42,761 nt of DNA from Sulfurimonas sp. (GCA_027083035.1 JALWSY010000152.1:1-42761); one strand, 5' to 3'; positions 25,824-35,127 are shown, counted from the stretch's first letter. Program-made: numbers and translations. Notes: generated from the sequence alone by a model not told the origin.

Positions 25824-27169
25824 TGGAACAATCAACAGTCGTCGCACAGCAGATTGCAGAACAAGCGGCAATGGATGTAAACTTAGCTACTACATGGGTA
25901 GGTTGGTTAGGTTTAGCTGTCTTTGTAATAGCGTATTATTTTATTGCTACAGAGGATAAATATGAGATAAACAAAGCAAAACCTGCACTCTTCGCAGGTA
26001 CATTTATGTTTATGCTTATAGGGATTTATTTTTCAATTAACGGCATGAATCCTGACCCCCTTCATGATGAATTAGAACATCTTATTTTAGAAATTGCTGA
26101 GATATTCTTTTTCTTACTTGTCGCTATGACCTATATTGAAACACTTATAGAGAGGGGTGTCTTTGATTTGATGAAGTATAAACTCGTCTCTAAGGGATAT
26201 ACTTATAAAAAGCTCTTTTGGCTTACGGGTCTCTTAGCATTTTTTATCTCCCCTGTAGCAGATAACTTAACAACGGCACTTATCCTCTCTACAGTTTTGT
26301 TTACGATTGATAAGAAAAATCTTGCATTTTTGGTTCCGGGTGCGATAAATATCGTAGTTGCAGCAAATGCAGGTGGTGCATGGTCCCCTTTTGGAGATAT
26401 TACGACGCTTATGGCGTGGACGGCAAACAAGGGAGAGTTTGTCGATTTCCTATACCTTTTTCCTGCTTCAGTTGTGGGGTGGGGTGTTACAGCATTTTTA
26501 CTTAGTATGTCGGTACCAAGCGGACAGCCCCCTTTTGATGCATCTACAGAAGAGAAACCAAAGGTGCTTGATGGTGGAATGGGTGTAACCTATTTAGGTG
26601 TTGGAACTATCGTAACCGCAGTTCTTGGACATCAGTTTTTTCACTTTCCAGCGATGTGGGGAATGATGTTTGGTATGGCTGTATTAAAACTCTACTCCAT
26701 CCATCTTCAAAAGAGTGGTCAGAATGGATTTAATATCTATGTGAATATGCAAAAGGTTGAAAATGATACGCTTCTTTTCTTCTTTGGTATTCTCTCAGCA
26801 GTTGGAGCATTGCACTTTTTAGGTTTCTTACATTATATTCACAATGTATATGAAGTGGCTGGAGCAACGTTCACAAATATTGGTGTTGGTTTTCTTTCTG
26901 CAATTGTAGATAATGTCCCTGTAATGAGTGCTATCTTAAAATCCTCTCCAGATATGGATATAGCACAATGGATGCTTGTTACTATGACTGCAGGTATCGG
27001 TGGTAGTCTTATCTCTTTTGGTTCTGCCGCAGGTGTTGGTGTTATGGGCAGACTTCATGGAATCTATACTTTTGGTTCCCATATGAAACATGCATGGACT
27101 ATCTTGGTTGGTTACCTCGTTTCCATCTCAATCTGGTATGTTCAATTTGAAATTATGGGGCTTTACTAA
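25823..27169 (+). CDS. nhaD: NhaD-type Na+/H+ antiporter
   Basis: A 448-aa inner-membrane antiporter of the NhaD/ion-transporter superfamily, exporting Na+ (or Li+) in exchange for H+. About twelve hydrophobic segments are visible. The conserved core includes EIAEIFFFLLVAMTYIE, ISPVADNLTTALILS with the functional Asp-Asn pair, NAGGAWSPFGDITTLM, and the mirrored VGFLSAIVDNVPVMSAI late in the chain. This twin arrangement of Asp-Asn motifs is characteristic of the family. It is translationally coupled to nadB and followed by a strong hairpin at 27185-27209. A sodium-pumping role fits a marine or brackish lifestyle, which is an inference. Confidence 0.92.
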   Translation: MEQSTVVAQQIAEQAAMDVNLATTWVGWLGLAVFVIAYYFIATEDKYEINKAKPALFAGTFMFMLIGIYFSINGMNPDPLHDELEHLILEIAEIFFFLLVAMTYIETLIERGVFDLMKYKLVSKGYTYKKLFWLTGLLAFFISPVADNLTTALILSTVLFTIDKKNLAFLVPGAINIVVAANAGGAWSPFGDITTLMAWTANKGEFVDFLYLFPASVVGWGVTAFLLSMSVPSGQPPFDASTEEKPKVLDGGMGVTYLGVGTIVTAVLGHQFFHFPAMWGMMFGMAVLKLYSIHLQKSGQNGFNIYVNMQKVENDTLLFFFGILSAVGALHFLGFLHYIHNVYEVAGATFTNIGVGFLSAIVDNVPVMSAILKSSPDMDIAQWMLVTMTAGIGGSLISFGSAAGVGVMGRLHGIYTFGSHMKHAWTILVGYLVSISIWYVQFEIMGLY

Positions 27170-27184
27170 GCATCTCTAAAGCCG

Positions 27185-27209
27185 CTATCTCCTTTAAGAA
27201 AGGAGATAG
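27185..27209. terminator. hairpin after nhaD
   Basis: CTATCTCCTTT and AAAGGAGATAG form an 11-bp perfect stem with loop AAG, 15 nt after the nhaD stop. There is no T-tract directly after it; the next T-run is about 25 nt downstream (27232 onward). It is probably a transcript end or a 3'-protecting structure. Confidence 0.55.
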
Positions 27210-27284
27210 ATACCATAAAACCAAATATTAATCTTTTTTTTGCTATTCTTACACAACTAATACTATTTTTTTAAAGGTTTCTCC

Positions 27285-28835
27285 ATGACAAATGTTAGCA
27301 TCATCGTTCTTGATTTTGGTTCTCAATACACACAACTTATAGCGCGCCGTCTTCGTGAAGACAAAATTTATTGTGAAATTCTTCCTTACCACGCATCTCT
27401 TGAAGATATAAAGGCTAAAAATCCTAAAGGGATTATTCTCTCAGGTGGTCCATCTTCTGTTTACAATGAAGATGCCTATGAGGTAGATCAGGGTGTTTAC
27501 TCTATGGGTGTCCCTGTCCTTGGTATCTGTTATGGTATGCAGAGAATAGCTGTAGATTTTGGTGGGAGTGTAGTTCGTTCAGACCATCATGAGTATGGAA
27601 AAGCGGAGTTAAATATTTTACATACAGGTGATGCTTGCTCACCACTCTTTAAAGATTGTGATGATGGACGCATCGTGTGGATGAGTCACTCTGATAGAGT
27701 TGAGAGACTTCCTGAGGGTTTCGAGCCGATTGCAGTGAGTGACAACTCTCCTTATGCAGCGATTGCAAATGAAGAGAAGCGTATTTATGCTATGCAGTTT
27801 CATCCAGAGGTACAACACTCTGAAGAGGGGTATTTAATGCTGCGTAACTTTGCAAAAAATATTTGTGGAGTGAGTGAGAAGTGGAAGATGGAGCATTTCT
27901 TAAAAGAGCAGATTAAATCTATCCGTGAAAAAGTAGGTGATGCAAAGGTGCTGTGTGGACTCAGCGGCGGTGTGGACAGCTCTGTTGTGGCTGCTATGCT
28001 CTATGAGGCGATAGGAGATCAGCTTATCCCTGTTTTTGTAGATAATGGACTCCTTAGAAAGGGTGAGAGAGAGCAGGTTGAAGAGGTCTTTAAAATCAAT
28101 CTCAAAGCACCTTTAGTTGTTGCTGATGCACAGGAACTTTTTTTAGGACGCCTTGCAGGAGTAACAAATCCTGAAGAGAAGCGTAAAATTATTGGGCATA
28201 CTTTTATAGAGGTTTTTGAGCAAGAGGCTAAGAAACATGATGGTATCAAATTCTTGGCACAAGGTACACTCTATCCTGATGTTATCGAGTCTATCTCTGT
28301 AAATGGTCCATCAGAGGTTATCAAGTCACACCACAATGTCGGTGGACTTCCTGATTGGATGGATTTTGAGCTTATTGAGCCACTTCGTGAACTCTTTAAA
28401 GACGAGGTGCGTAAAATTGGACTTGAACTTGGTTTACCATCAGATATGATTAACCGTCATCCATTCCCCGGACCGGGTTTAGCGATTCGTATTATGGGGG
28501 ATGTAAATGTTCCTGATTTGAACCTGCTCCGTGAGGCAGATGTAATTTTACTTGATGAGCTTAAGGCGAGTGGTTACTATGCAAAAACATGGCAGGCGTT
28601 TGCTGTTCTTTTAAATGTAAAATCTGTTGGTGTTATGGGTGATAACAGAACTTATGATAATACAGTATGTGTACGTGTAGTAGAGGCAGTTGATGGGATG
28701 ACAGCGACATTTGCGCATCTTCCTCATGACCTTTTAGAGAGAATCTCTCGTCGCATCATTAATGAAGTAGATGGTATTAACAGAGTTGTTTATGATATCT
28801 CAAGTAAGCCACCTGCAACTATTGAGTGGGAGTAG
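27285..28835 (+). CDS. guaA: GMP synthase (glutamine-hydrolysing)
   Basis: Converts XMP to GMP with glutamine and ATP, the last step of guanine nucleotide synthesis. The 516-aa protein has an N-terminal class I amidotransferase domain ([15 protein letters not shown], the nucleophile in GICYGMQR, and [11 protein letters not shown]) and a PP-loop ATP pyrophosphatase domain ([17 protein letters not shown]). The C-terminal dimerisation domain shows [15 protein letters not shown] and the terminal [14 protein letters not shown] precedes the ATG at 9 nt. A plausible -10 (TAATAC/TACTAT) lies near 27259. A hairpin directly follows the stop. Confidence 0.98.
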   Translation: MTNVSIIVLDFGSQYTQLIARRLREDKIYCEILPYHASLEDIKAKNPKGIILSGGPSSVYNEDAYEVDQGVYSMGVPVLGICYGMQRIAVDFGGSVVRSDHHEYGKAELNILHTGDACSPLFKDCDDGRIVWMSHSDRVERLPEGFEPIAVSDNSPYAAIANEEKRIYAMQFHPEVQHSEEGYLMLRNFAKNICGVSEKWKMEHFLKEQIKSIREKVGDAKVLCGLSGGVDSSVVAAMLYEAIGDQLIPVFVDNGLLRKGEREQVEEVFKINLKAPLVVADAQELFLGRLAGVTNPEEKRKIIGHTFIEVFEQEAKKHDGIKFLAQGTLYPDVIESISVNGPSEVIKSHHNVGGLPDWMDFELIEPLRELFKDEVRKIGLELGLPSDMINRHPFPGPGLAIRIMGDVNVPDLNLLREADVILLDELKASGYYAKTWQAFAVLLNVKSVGVMGDNRTYDNTVCVRVVEAVDGMTATFAHLPHDLLERISRRIINEVDGINRVVYDISSKPPATIEWE

Positions 28836-28847
28836 TCGTTTTTTAAA

Positions 28848-28868
28848 GGGAGAGAGCAACTCTCTCCT
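28848..28868. terminator. hairpin between guaA and hemD
   Basis: GGAGAGAG and CTCTCTCC (8 bp) close a CAA loop 13 nt after the guaA stop. No T-tract follows. The structure ends 3 nt before the first possible hemD ATG, so it could reduce hemD translation as well as end guaA mRNA. Confidence 0.5.
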
Positions 28869-28870
28869 CC

Positions 28871-29530
28871 ATGAACTCCTCTAAAATTAAAACCATGAAA
28901 ACAATTTATCTCTTCTCTATTGCATCACATCCAAAAGCTAGACACATAAATCCACTAAAAATTACTTTATTAAAGCCTGAGATAGATTTTACTCAATATG
29001 ATAATATCATTATTACATCACAACAAGCCACAAAGGCTCTAAAACAGTATAATGCAGAGGAGTATTTAGATAAATCTGCTTTGTGCATATCACAAAAGAG
29101 TGCTGCAGCATTTAGGAAGATAGGAGGAGAGGTTTTAGCCATTGGGGATGGATATGGAGACAATTTAACGGGATTAATTCGAGAGTATCCAAAAAAGAAA
29201 AAGTGGCTCTACCTTCGTGCTGCTAAGATTGCAAGTGATTTTGTAGTGCAATGTAGAGAGGAAGGCTATAGAATTGATGAAGCAGTTGTTTATAAAAGTG
29301 AGTGTTCTGAGAAGTTGAAAAACATTCAAGTTTCAAAAGAAGCAATACTTATTTTTACCTCACCTTCAAGTATAGAGTGCTTCTTGCATCATAATCAAAT
29401 AGAGCCTACTCATAAAGTAATTGTTATAGGTGAGAGTAGTGCTAAAAGTCTTCCGACTTCCATAAAACCAATCATATCTAAAGAGAAGAGTATAGAAGCG
29501 TGTATGAATTTAGCTTTGGAAATAATATGA
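28871..29530 (+). CDS. hemD: uroporphyrinogen-III synthase
   Basis: HemD closes hydroxymethylbilane to uroporphyrinogen III in heme and siroheme synthesis. The 219-aa protein has the two-lobed pattern of the family: NIIITSQQATKALKQY in lobe 1, KKKKWLYLRAAKIASDFVV at the hinge, the EAVVYKSECSEKLK strand-helix, and IFTSPSSIECFLHH followed by VIVIGESSAKSL in lobe 2. HemD is poorly conserved, so these structural signatures carry the call. The start is unclear: ATG 28871 sits just behind a hairpin, and ATG 28895 (MKTIYLF) begins at the conserved core, but neither has a good RBS. Confidence 0.8.
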   Translation: MNSSKIKTMKTIYLFSIASHPKARHINPLKITLLKPEIDFTQYDNIIITSQQATKALKQYNAEEYLDKSALCISQKSAAAFRKIGGEVLAIGDGYGDNLTGLIREYPKKKKWLYLRAAKIASDFVVQCREEGYRIDEAVVYKSECSEKLKNIQVSKEAILIFTSPSSIECFLHHNQIEPTHKVIVIGESSAKSLPTSIKPIISKEKSIEACMNLALEII

Positions 29531-29543
29531 TGCAGAATTTTGC

Positions 29544-29549
29544 TATAAT
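29544..29549 (+). promoter_or_regulatory. extended -10 of the SPOR hybrid kinase
   Basis: TGCTATAAT is a perfect extended -10, 14 bp after the hemD stop. Predicted transcription start is near 29556, with RBS AAAGGG shortly before the ATG at 29577. Confidence 0.6.
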
Positions 29550-29576
29550 AGTGTCCAATTATTTTAAAGGGATAGT

Positions 29577-32216
29577 ATGAACACATTGAAGTTGCTGATA
29601 GTTTTATCTTTTTTAACGCTCAATACGCTTCATGCTGATTATATTAGAAGTATTCGTTTGGGTACCTACCCAAGTGAAGAGAGTGCAAAAAAAGCCCTAG
29701 AGAAAATTAATGAATTTGTAGAGACACACGATAATATTGTAGCGTTGATGCAAAAGAGAGATTTTATTTTTAAAGAGCGTAAATCTGGAAAGTATTATAT
29801 TACTTTAGTAGAACCCTTTACAGATAGAGCTATTTTACAAGAAGTACTCGATACATTACGTCTTGCATATCCTGATATTTATGTTACAAAACTAAAAAAG
29901 CTTCCTTTAGAAGAACCACGAACTATTCAAAAACAAGAAGAAGTTTTAGATGTAACTGATTTAGAAGAGGTAAACGAGCGAGAAGTTCCTCAAGTTACTC
30001 CAGAAACACTAAAAGTTACAGATGAAGCCTCTCTTAATGCTACTAAAGAGGAGGTTGTTGTTCAAGAAGATATACAGGCAGAAGAACCAACTGTGCTAGA
30101 GGCTGTAACCTTACCTACTCCAACACAGAGTAGCAGTAGTATGGAATGGAACTATTTTCAACTTCTCTCACTTATTCTTCTTTTCATTATTGGTATCCTA
30201 GTGAAATATCTTATTAAATACAAAAAAGAGAATGAACTTTATCTTAACAAAGAGATGATTTATCATGAAAAGATGGAGAAAATACACTCAGAATTAGTAA
30301 GCAAAGACAAACTACTCTCTCATGTAAGTCATGAACTTAGGACGCCAATGACTGCTATAATGGGTTTAACTCATTTGGTTTTAGAGAGTGATTTAACGAA
30401 ACTTCAAAAAGATTATATATTAAAAATAGAGAGTTCATCAGAACATCTTCTAAGTCTTATTAATGATATCTTGGATGTTTCAAAGATTCAGGCAGGTGAG
30501 TTGAAGCTTGAGCAGAGTGAGTTTAATATAAATGATATTTTAGAGTATGTCTTTAGCGTAAATGCAGTAAATGCGAAGCGTAATGAGAATACTTTTTTTA
30601 TGGATGTGGATTTAGATGTTCCATCTAAAGTTATTGGGGACTCACTACGCTTAGGGCAGGTACTGATTAATCTTATTGGAAATGCCGTAAAGTTTACACA
30701 TAAAGGAGAGGTCTCTTTACATATAAAAAAGATTGATTCTTTTGGAGATAATGTAAAGTTGGAATTTAGTGTTGCTGATACCGGTATAGGAATGACAACA
30801 GAACAGGTGAATAATATTTTTCACTCTTTTTATCAGGCAGATGAATCTATAAGTCGTGAATTTGGTGGCACAGGACTAGGTCTCTCTATCTCAAAAGAGT
30901 TAGTAGAGATGATGGGTGGTGAGATTAGGGTAGAGAGCCAAAAGGATATAGGTACAACTTTTATTTTTACAGTAGTCCTAAAACTAAAAGATCCTGAAAA
31001 TAAAAGATACTATCGTCTTCCATCCTCCTCTATGCTTCATAAAAAGATACTTATTGTAGAGTCGTCCAATAAAAATGTTATCTCTTTAATTAAATCATTA
31101 GGTTATTTTAACTACAAAACGAATACTATCCCTTCTTTTGAGGAAGCAGTTCTTGAAGAGGATACAAAATTTGACATTGTCATTATTAATCAATACAATT
31201 TAACAAAAATAGCAAAGGAAAAGATTGCTCTAATGCAAAGAGAGTATGATACAAAGCTAGTAGTGCTTAATGAAATCTATGCAGGGGTACATAGTGATTT
31301 GTTAGGTGATTTTAAAATTGATGCATTTTTACAAGTTCCTGCAACACAACAGAGTGTATTGAATATGATAGTTGATTTATATGTAGCAAAAAATCTTGAT
31401 AAACGTTCTCGAAAAACAACCCTCAAAGATAAACTCAAAGAGTTTGCAGGAAAGAAGATTTTAGTTGCCGAAGATAATGATGTCAATCAAAAAGTAATAT
31501 CAGGCCTTTTGGCAAAAACAGGTATTGAGATGACCTATGTGGATGATGGGCAAGAGGCGATTGATTTGATACGCAAGGATATCCCTTTTGATTTAGTGCT
31601 GATGGATATTAATATGCCAAACATGAATGGGTATGAAGCAGCGCGTGAGATACGTAAAAGTAATAAATACAAGACATTGCCGATTTTAGCACTTACAGGG
31701 GATGTTACGGACGCAGCAATTTCAAAGGCGATAGAGTCCGGAATGCAAGGGCATATCTCTAAACCGATTATTATTGATATTTTTTATAAAAAAATTTATA
31801 ATATGCTCTCAATGGAGGAGATGGACTTTGCAAAAGATACGCAAGCGTGTGCTTTAAGTAGTGCGATAGAAGATGGTTATGAAGAACTCTCTGTTTCGGT
31901 TGGTTTAGCTCGTTGTAACGGGGATAAGGAGTTTTATAAAACTATTTTACTTGATTTTAAAAGTATGTATGCAAACTCTGCACAATCATTGAAAGATTTT
32001 TGTGAAGCTCAAAAGTTTAAAGAGGCAAGACGAATGGCTATGGACATTAAAGATATAGCACTTAATATCGGGGCTTATAATCTTTGTGAAAGTGCTGCTA
32101 GTATGGAGTACGAGTTTGAGAAGGGAAGTCGCAGCAAGTGGAGAGAGCTAATTGCGTATTATGATAGTGTACTTGCAACTCTTTTTAAGGATATTGAAAA
32201 GTATTTGAGCAAGTAG
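29577..32216 (+). CDS. hybrid histidine kinase with periplasmic SPOR domain
   Basis: An 879-aa sensor kinase with an uncommon input. A signal peptide (MNTLKLLIVLSFLTLNTLHA) is followed by a SPOR-like domain (about 22-105): SIRLGTYPSEESAKKALEKI, then YITLVEPFTDRAILQEVLDT. SPOR domains bind glycan strands lacking stem peptides. An acidic linker leads to one TM (about 192-212). HisKA has His252 in HVSHELRTPM. HATPase shows LINLIGNAVKFT, ADTGIGMT and GGTGLGLSIS. A degenerate receiver without an acidic pair precedes a canonical one (LVAEDNDVNQKV, Asp677 in LMDINMPNMNG, SKPI). The C-terminus is Hpt-like (MAMDIKDIALNIGA) but has Met822 in place of the histidine. RBS AAAGGG precedes the ATG. The signal and output are unknown. 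Confidence 0.88.
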   Translation: MNTLKLLIVLSFLTLNTLHADYIRSIRLGTYPSEESAKKALEKINEFVETHDNIVALMQKRDFIFKERKSGKYYITLVEPFTDRAILQEVLDTLRLAYPDIYVTKLKKLPLEEPRTIQKQEEVLDVTDLEEVNEREVPQVTPETLKVTDEASLNATKEEVVVQEDIQAEEPTVLEAVTLPTPTQSSSSMEWNYFQLLSLILLFIIGILVKYLIKYKKENELYLNKEMIYHEKMEKIHSELVSKDKLLSHVSHELRTPMTAIMGLTHLVLESDLTKLQKDYILKIESSSEHLLSLINDILDVSKIQAGELKLEQSEFNINDILEYVFSVNAVNAKRNENTFFMDVDLDVPSKVIGDSLRLGQVLINLIGNAVKFTHKGEVSLHIKKIDSFGDNVKLEFSVADTGIGMTTEQVNNIFHSFYQADESISREFGGTGLGLSISKELVEMMGGEIRVESQKDIGTTFIFTVVLKLKDPENKRYYRLPSSSMLHKKILIVESSNKNVISLIKSLGYFNYKTNTIPSFEEAVLEEDTKFDIVIINQYNLTKIAKEKIALMQREYDTKLVVLNEIYAGVHSDLLGDFKIDAFLQVPATQQSVLNMIVDLYVAKNLDKRSRKTTLKDKLKEFAGKKILVAEDNDVNQKVISGLLAKTGIEMTYVDDGQEAIDLIRKDIPFDLVLMDINMPNMNGYEAAREIRKSNKYKTLPILALTGDVTDAAISKAIESGMQGHISKPIIIDIFYKKIYNMLSMEEMDFAKDTQACALSSAIEDGYEELSVSVGLARCNGDKEFYKTILLDFKSMYANSAQSLKDFCEAQKFKEARRMAMDIKDIALNIGAYNLCESAASMEYEFEKGSRSKWRELIAYYDSVLATLFKDIEKYLSK

Positions 32217-32224
32217 TATATCTC

Positions 32225-33043
32225 TTAGTGCATATGTTTTACTCTTAAGCGTTTGACAGCCCTTTGGAAAGGTTGTGCATCAAAGTTCTCTTGCATTAAG
32301 ATTTTTGTTGCATTCTCAACAGACTCTTCAGAGAGTTGCTCTCTTATATTTACTGCAGCTCTGACTACTCGAAGAGCGGTGACGATATCTACGATGCTCT
32401 TTGGTACATCTCTCTCATTATCTAGATATCGCATCGCTTGGGAGAAGGTGTCGTTTAAGTTAAGGTGTTCAAAAATAAGTGCATTAATTTGTGCTGTAGT
32501 CATCATAGTATAGAGATTTTCTACATAGGAGATATCGTTATACTCCGCGATATCTGCTATGAAAGCATCAGTTTTTTTACTCTCAATGATATCTTTTGCG
32601 ATTAAGACCTTCCCTGTTTCCATTAAAAAAGCGATGGGTGTAAGATTGCGTGCAGTATCAATATCAATGCTCATATACCATTGGAAAGCAAGTTCACTCT
32701 GCATAGTGCTTATTTTAGAAAATTCATATGTTGAAATATTGTAAGGTGTTAAATCTATGTCAAAACATCTCTCTATACTTGAGGCAAGAACAATAGAACG
32801 TATTTGAGCAGAACCAAAAAGGGTAACAGCTTGGAGAATGTCTATAATACTTTTTGAAAAACCATAATAGGGAGCATTAACTTTTGCAAGTACATCAGCT
32901 GTTAGAGAGGGATCGGCTTCTATAATTTTTACTATCTCATCTATGTCAGGATCTGGTTGCGTGAAGAGTGCTTCTATCTTTAAAACAGACTCTGGAAGTG
33001 GTGGAAGTGAATCAACACGTGCTATAAGTGGAATATATGCCAT
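32225..33043 (-). CDS. HDOD-domain signalling protein
   Basis: A 272-aa stand-alone HDOD protein. The N-terminal LPPLPESVLKIEALF, then IVKIIEADPSLTADVLAKVN and AVTLFGSAQIRSIVLASSI, are the standard HDOD blocks. HDOD domains resemble HD phosphohydrolases but lack the metal-binding His-Asp set, and they usually act through protein contacts in signalling. The C-terminal 100 residues are helical with no second domain. It converges with the SPOR kinase gene (8 bp between stops), so a link is only positional. A minus-strand TATAAT at 33072-33077 and AAGG before the ATG support the start. Confidence 0.88.
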   Translation of the reverse strand: MAYIPLIARVDSLPPLPESVLKIEALFTQPDPDIDEIVKIIEADPSLTADVLAKVNAPYYGFSKSIIDILQAVTLFGSAQIRSIVLASSIERCFDIDLTPYNISTYEFSKISTMQSELAFQWYMSIDIDTARNLTPIAFLMETGKVLIAKDIIESKKTDAFIADIAEYNDISYVENLYTMMTTAQINALIFEHLNLNDTFSQAMRYLDNERDVPKSIVDIVTALRVVRAAVNIREQLSEESVENATKILMQENFDAQPFQRAVKRLRVKHMH

Positions 33044-33071
33044 AAAATGTACCTTAATTAATGAATACCGT

Positions 33072-33077
33072 ATTATA
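33072..33077 (-). promoter_or_regulatory. -10 element of the HDOD gene
   Basis: Perfect TATAAT on the minus strand, 29 nt upstream of the ATG at 33043, with AAGG as RBS. Confidence 0.55.
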
Positions 33078-33115
33078 ATGAAATAATTCTAAAATTAAAT
33101 GAAGTATTCTTTTTG

Positions 33116-33121
33116 TATAAT
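33116..33121 (+). promoter_or_regulatory. -10 element of the 6S RNA gene
   Basis: TATAAT preceded by a T-rich stretch, the usual Campylobacterota housekeeping promoter form. Predicted RNA start is around 33127-33129. Confidence 0.65.
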
Positions 33122-33126
33122 GCTAC

Positions 33127-33329
33127 TTGAGTCTAGATAGTTCGAGTAATCGCACATATGAGGGTTCTACATATTCAAATTGTGAACTAGTAGTGTGGGC
33201 GTGTGTCGGTGTTATCGTTTGAGATATGTTCACTCTGTCGAGATAATGTCGCCGTTAGCCTTCACTCTCTTCACCCAAATTCGGCTTTGAGAACCGAACC
33301 AATCGCGTGACGGCTATCTGGGCTTTTTT
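33127..33329 (+). ncRNA. ssrS: 6S RNA (purD-motif RNA)
   Basis: About 200 nt with no ORF between a TATAAT and a T6 run, directly upstream of purD. GTCTAGATAG near the 5' end pairs with CTATCTGGGC at the 3' end (10 pairs, three of them G-U), followed by TTTTTT. Inside, GGTTCT pairs with AGAACC, AGTGTGGGC with GCCTTCACT (two mismatches), and TTATC with GATAA, giving one long rod with a central unpaired region. A small TTCGG/CCGAA hairpin is possible on the 3' side of that bubble. This architecture and position match the conserved purD motif of Campylobacterota, which was later recognised as 6S RNA. 6S RNA mimics an open promoter and binds housekeeping RNA polymerase. Ends are approximate. Confidence 0.8.
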
Positions 33330-33343
33330 GCATCATAATAAAG

Positions 33344-33385
33344 AGAAATTATTTTAGTCTATTTTTTAGCTTAAAATAATTTTTT
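33344..33385 (+). terminator. hairpin with T-run between 6S RNA and purD
   Basis: AAATTATTTTA (33346-33356) and TAAAATAATTT (33372-33382) are perfect 11-bp complements, with T residues continuing to 33385. It follows the 6S terminator and ends 18 nt before the purD ATG. It could stop readthrough from the 6S gene or attenuate purD. Being all A/T in the perfect stem, it is thermally weak. Confidence 0.4.
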
Positions 33386-33402
33386 AATTCAAGAGGTACT
33401 GT

Positions 33403-34668
33403 ATGAAGATTTTGATTTTAGGGAGTGGTGGTCGTGAATACTCTATAGGTAGGGCTATTAAAAATGAGGAGGGAGAGCATGAACTCTTTTTTCAACCGGG
33501 AAATGGGGCTACTAACCATCTAGGAACAAATCTTGATATTAAAGATTACAATGACTTAGCTGCCTTTGCAGAAGAAAATGGTATAGAATTAACTATAGTA
33601 GGACCAGAAGCTCCTTTAGTGGATGGTGTAGTTGATGTTTTTAAAGCAAGAGGGCTAACTATTTTTGGACCAAATAAAGAGGCTGCACAGCTTGAGGGTT
33701 CTAAAGTTTATATGAAAAATTTTTTAGCGAAATATAATATTCCAACTGCTGCATATATTGAGAGTGATAGCATAGAGGAACTTTATAAGTTTACAGACTC
33801 ATTAAGCACTCCTATTGTTGTAAAAGCAGATGGTCTATGTGGTGGTAAAGGGGTGATTATCGCTCAGAGTCATGATGAAGCGAAAAAAGCAATAGGTGAG
33901 ATGCTTAGTGGAAAGAGCTTTGGTGATGCAGGAAAGAAGGTAATCGTTGAGGAGTTTTTAGATGGCTATGAACTCTCTATGTTTGCCGTATGTGATGGAA
34001 AAGATTATATTTTACTCCCTGCTGCGCAAGATCATAAACGTGTAGGTGATGGAGATACAGGCCCAAATACAGGAGGTATGGGTGCATACGCGCCAACACC
34101 ACTAGTTGATGATGCACTCTATGCGAAAGTAAAAGAGAGAATCATTCGTCCGACACTTGATGGTATGCAAAAAGAGGGGGCGCCTTTTGAAGGTGTGCTT
34201 TTTATTGGCATCATGGTAGTCAATGGAGAACCGATTACTTTGGAGTTTAATGTTCGCTTTGGTGATCCTGAGTGCGAGATTTTAATGCCGCTTATGACTT
34301 CGAGTGTCAGCGATATGTTCTATAAGGCAGCAACGAATAGACTTGCAGATATCGAGGTGAGCTTCTCAGATCAGTATGCAGTTGGTGTTGTTATGGCGAG
34401 TGAAAACTACCCTTATGGGAGTTCAAAGCCTGCTGAGATTATTGTCGATGCAGTACATCACGAAGAGATAGAAAAAAATACTCATATCTCCTATGCGGGG
34501 GTAAGCTTGGAAGATGGCAAACTCTATGCAACCGGTGGACGCGTTTTAGTCTGTGTTGGTTTGGGAGATAGTATCAAAGAGGCACGCGATAGAGCTTATC
34601 TGAGATGTGGACAGGTTCACTTTGCAGGTAAAAAGATTCGTACAGATATCGCATATCAAGCACTCTAG
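33403..34668 (+). CDS. purD: phosphoribosylamine-glycine ligase
   Basis: GARS, the second step of de novo purine synthesis, joins glycine to phosphoribosylamine using ATP. The 421-aa protein has the ATP-grasp architecture: N-terminal [19 protein letters not shown], the [13 protein letters not shown] block, [16 protein letters not shown], the [20 protein letters not shown] signature, and [16 protein letters not shown] with metal-binding residues. The C-terminal segment ends in GKKIRTDI. The RBS AAGAGG lies about 8 nt before the ATG. It is the first protein gene after the 6S RNA and begins the purD-RDD-lptD-pnp-atpE run that is conserved in Helicobacter. Confidence 0.97.
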   Translation: MKILILGSGGREYSIGRAIKNEEGEHELFFQPGNGATNHLGTNLDIKDYNDLAAFAEENGIELTIVGPEAPLVDGVVDVFKARGLTIFGPNKEAAQLEGSKVYMKNFLAKYNIPTAAYIESDSIEELYKFTDSLSTPIVVKADGLCGGKGVIIAQSHDEAKKAIGEMLSGKSFGDAGKKVIVEEFLDGYELSMFAVCDGKDYILLPAAQDHKRVGDGDTGPNTGGMGAYAPTPLVDDALYAKVKERIIRPTLDGMQKEGAPFEGVLFIGIMVVNGEPITLEFNVRFGDPECEILMPLMTSSVSDMFYKAATNRLADIEVSFSDQYAVGVVMASENYPYGSSKPAEIIVDAVHHEEIEKNTHISYAGVSLEDGKLYATGGRVLVCVGLGDSIKEARDRAYLRCGQVHFAGKKIRTDIAYQAL

Positions 34669-34677
34669 GCAAAAGAA

Positions 34678-35127
34678 GTGAATGAAGAGTTAGAAGAGAG
34701 ACTCTACAGAGAGGGCATCACTTTAGCAGATATAAAGAAGAGGGCGGTAGCTTTTTTTATTGATGAGATGCTGCTCTCTATGCTACTTATTTTTGCTTTG
34801 TGGGACTCTTTTGCATCGGTACAAACTACAGAAGAGGTAATAGCGCTTACAAATAGCTTTGTATTTGAATATATGCTCATGAAAATAGTCTATCAGGCTT
34901 TTTTTGTGATGCAGTATGGGGCTACTTTGGGAAAGATGGCGCTAAAGATTAGGGTTATAGAGATAGCTACCTTGGCAAATCCAAATGTCTTGGTATCACT
35001 CAATCGTGCAATTTTTCGAGTGATTAGTGAGATGTTTTTTTATCTCGGATTTCTTTGGGGAATGCTCAACCCTTCACGCCAAGCTTGGCACGATGTTACA
35101 GCAAAAACTTTGGTTGTAAATGCTTAA
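34678..35127 (+). CDS. RDD-family membrane protein
   Basis: A 149-aa membrane protein starting at GTG 34678; no in-frame ATG fits. The RDD signature is spread as expected: KRAVAFFIDEM (Arg and Asp) in the first helix, GATLGKMALKIRVIE in the middle, and RQAWHDVTAKTLVV near the C-terminus. About three hydrophobic segments are visible. RDD proteins are mostly uncharacterised; some have been linked to ion transport. It lies 9 bp after purD and overlaps lptD by 8 nt. The constant placement between purD and lptD in Campylobacterota hints at envelope involvement, which is only positional evidence. Confidence 0.88.
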   Translation: MNEELEERLYREGITLADIKKRAVAFFIDEMLLSMLLIFALWDSFASVQTTEEVIALTNSFVFEYMLMKIVYQAFFVMQYGATLGKMALKIRVIEIATLANPNVLVSLNRAIFRVISEMFFYLGFLWGMLNPSRQAWHDVTAKTLVVNA

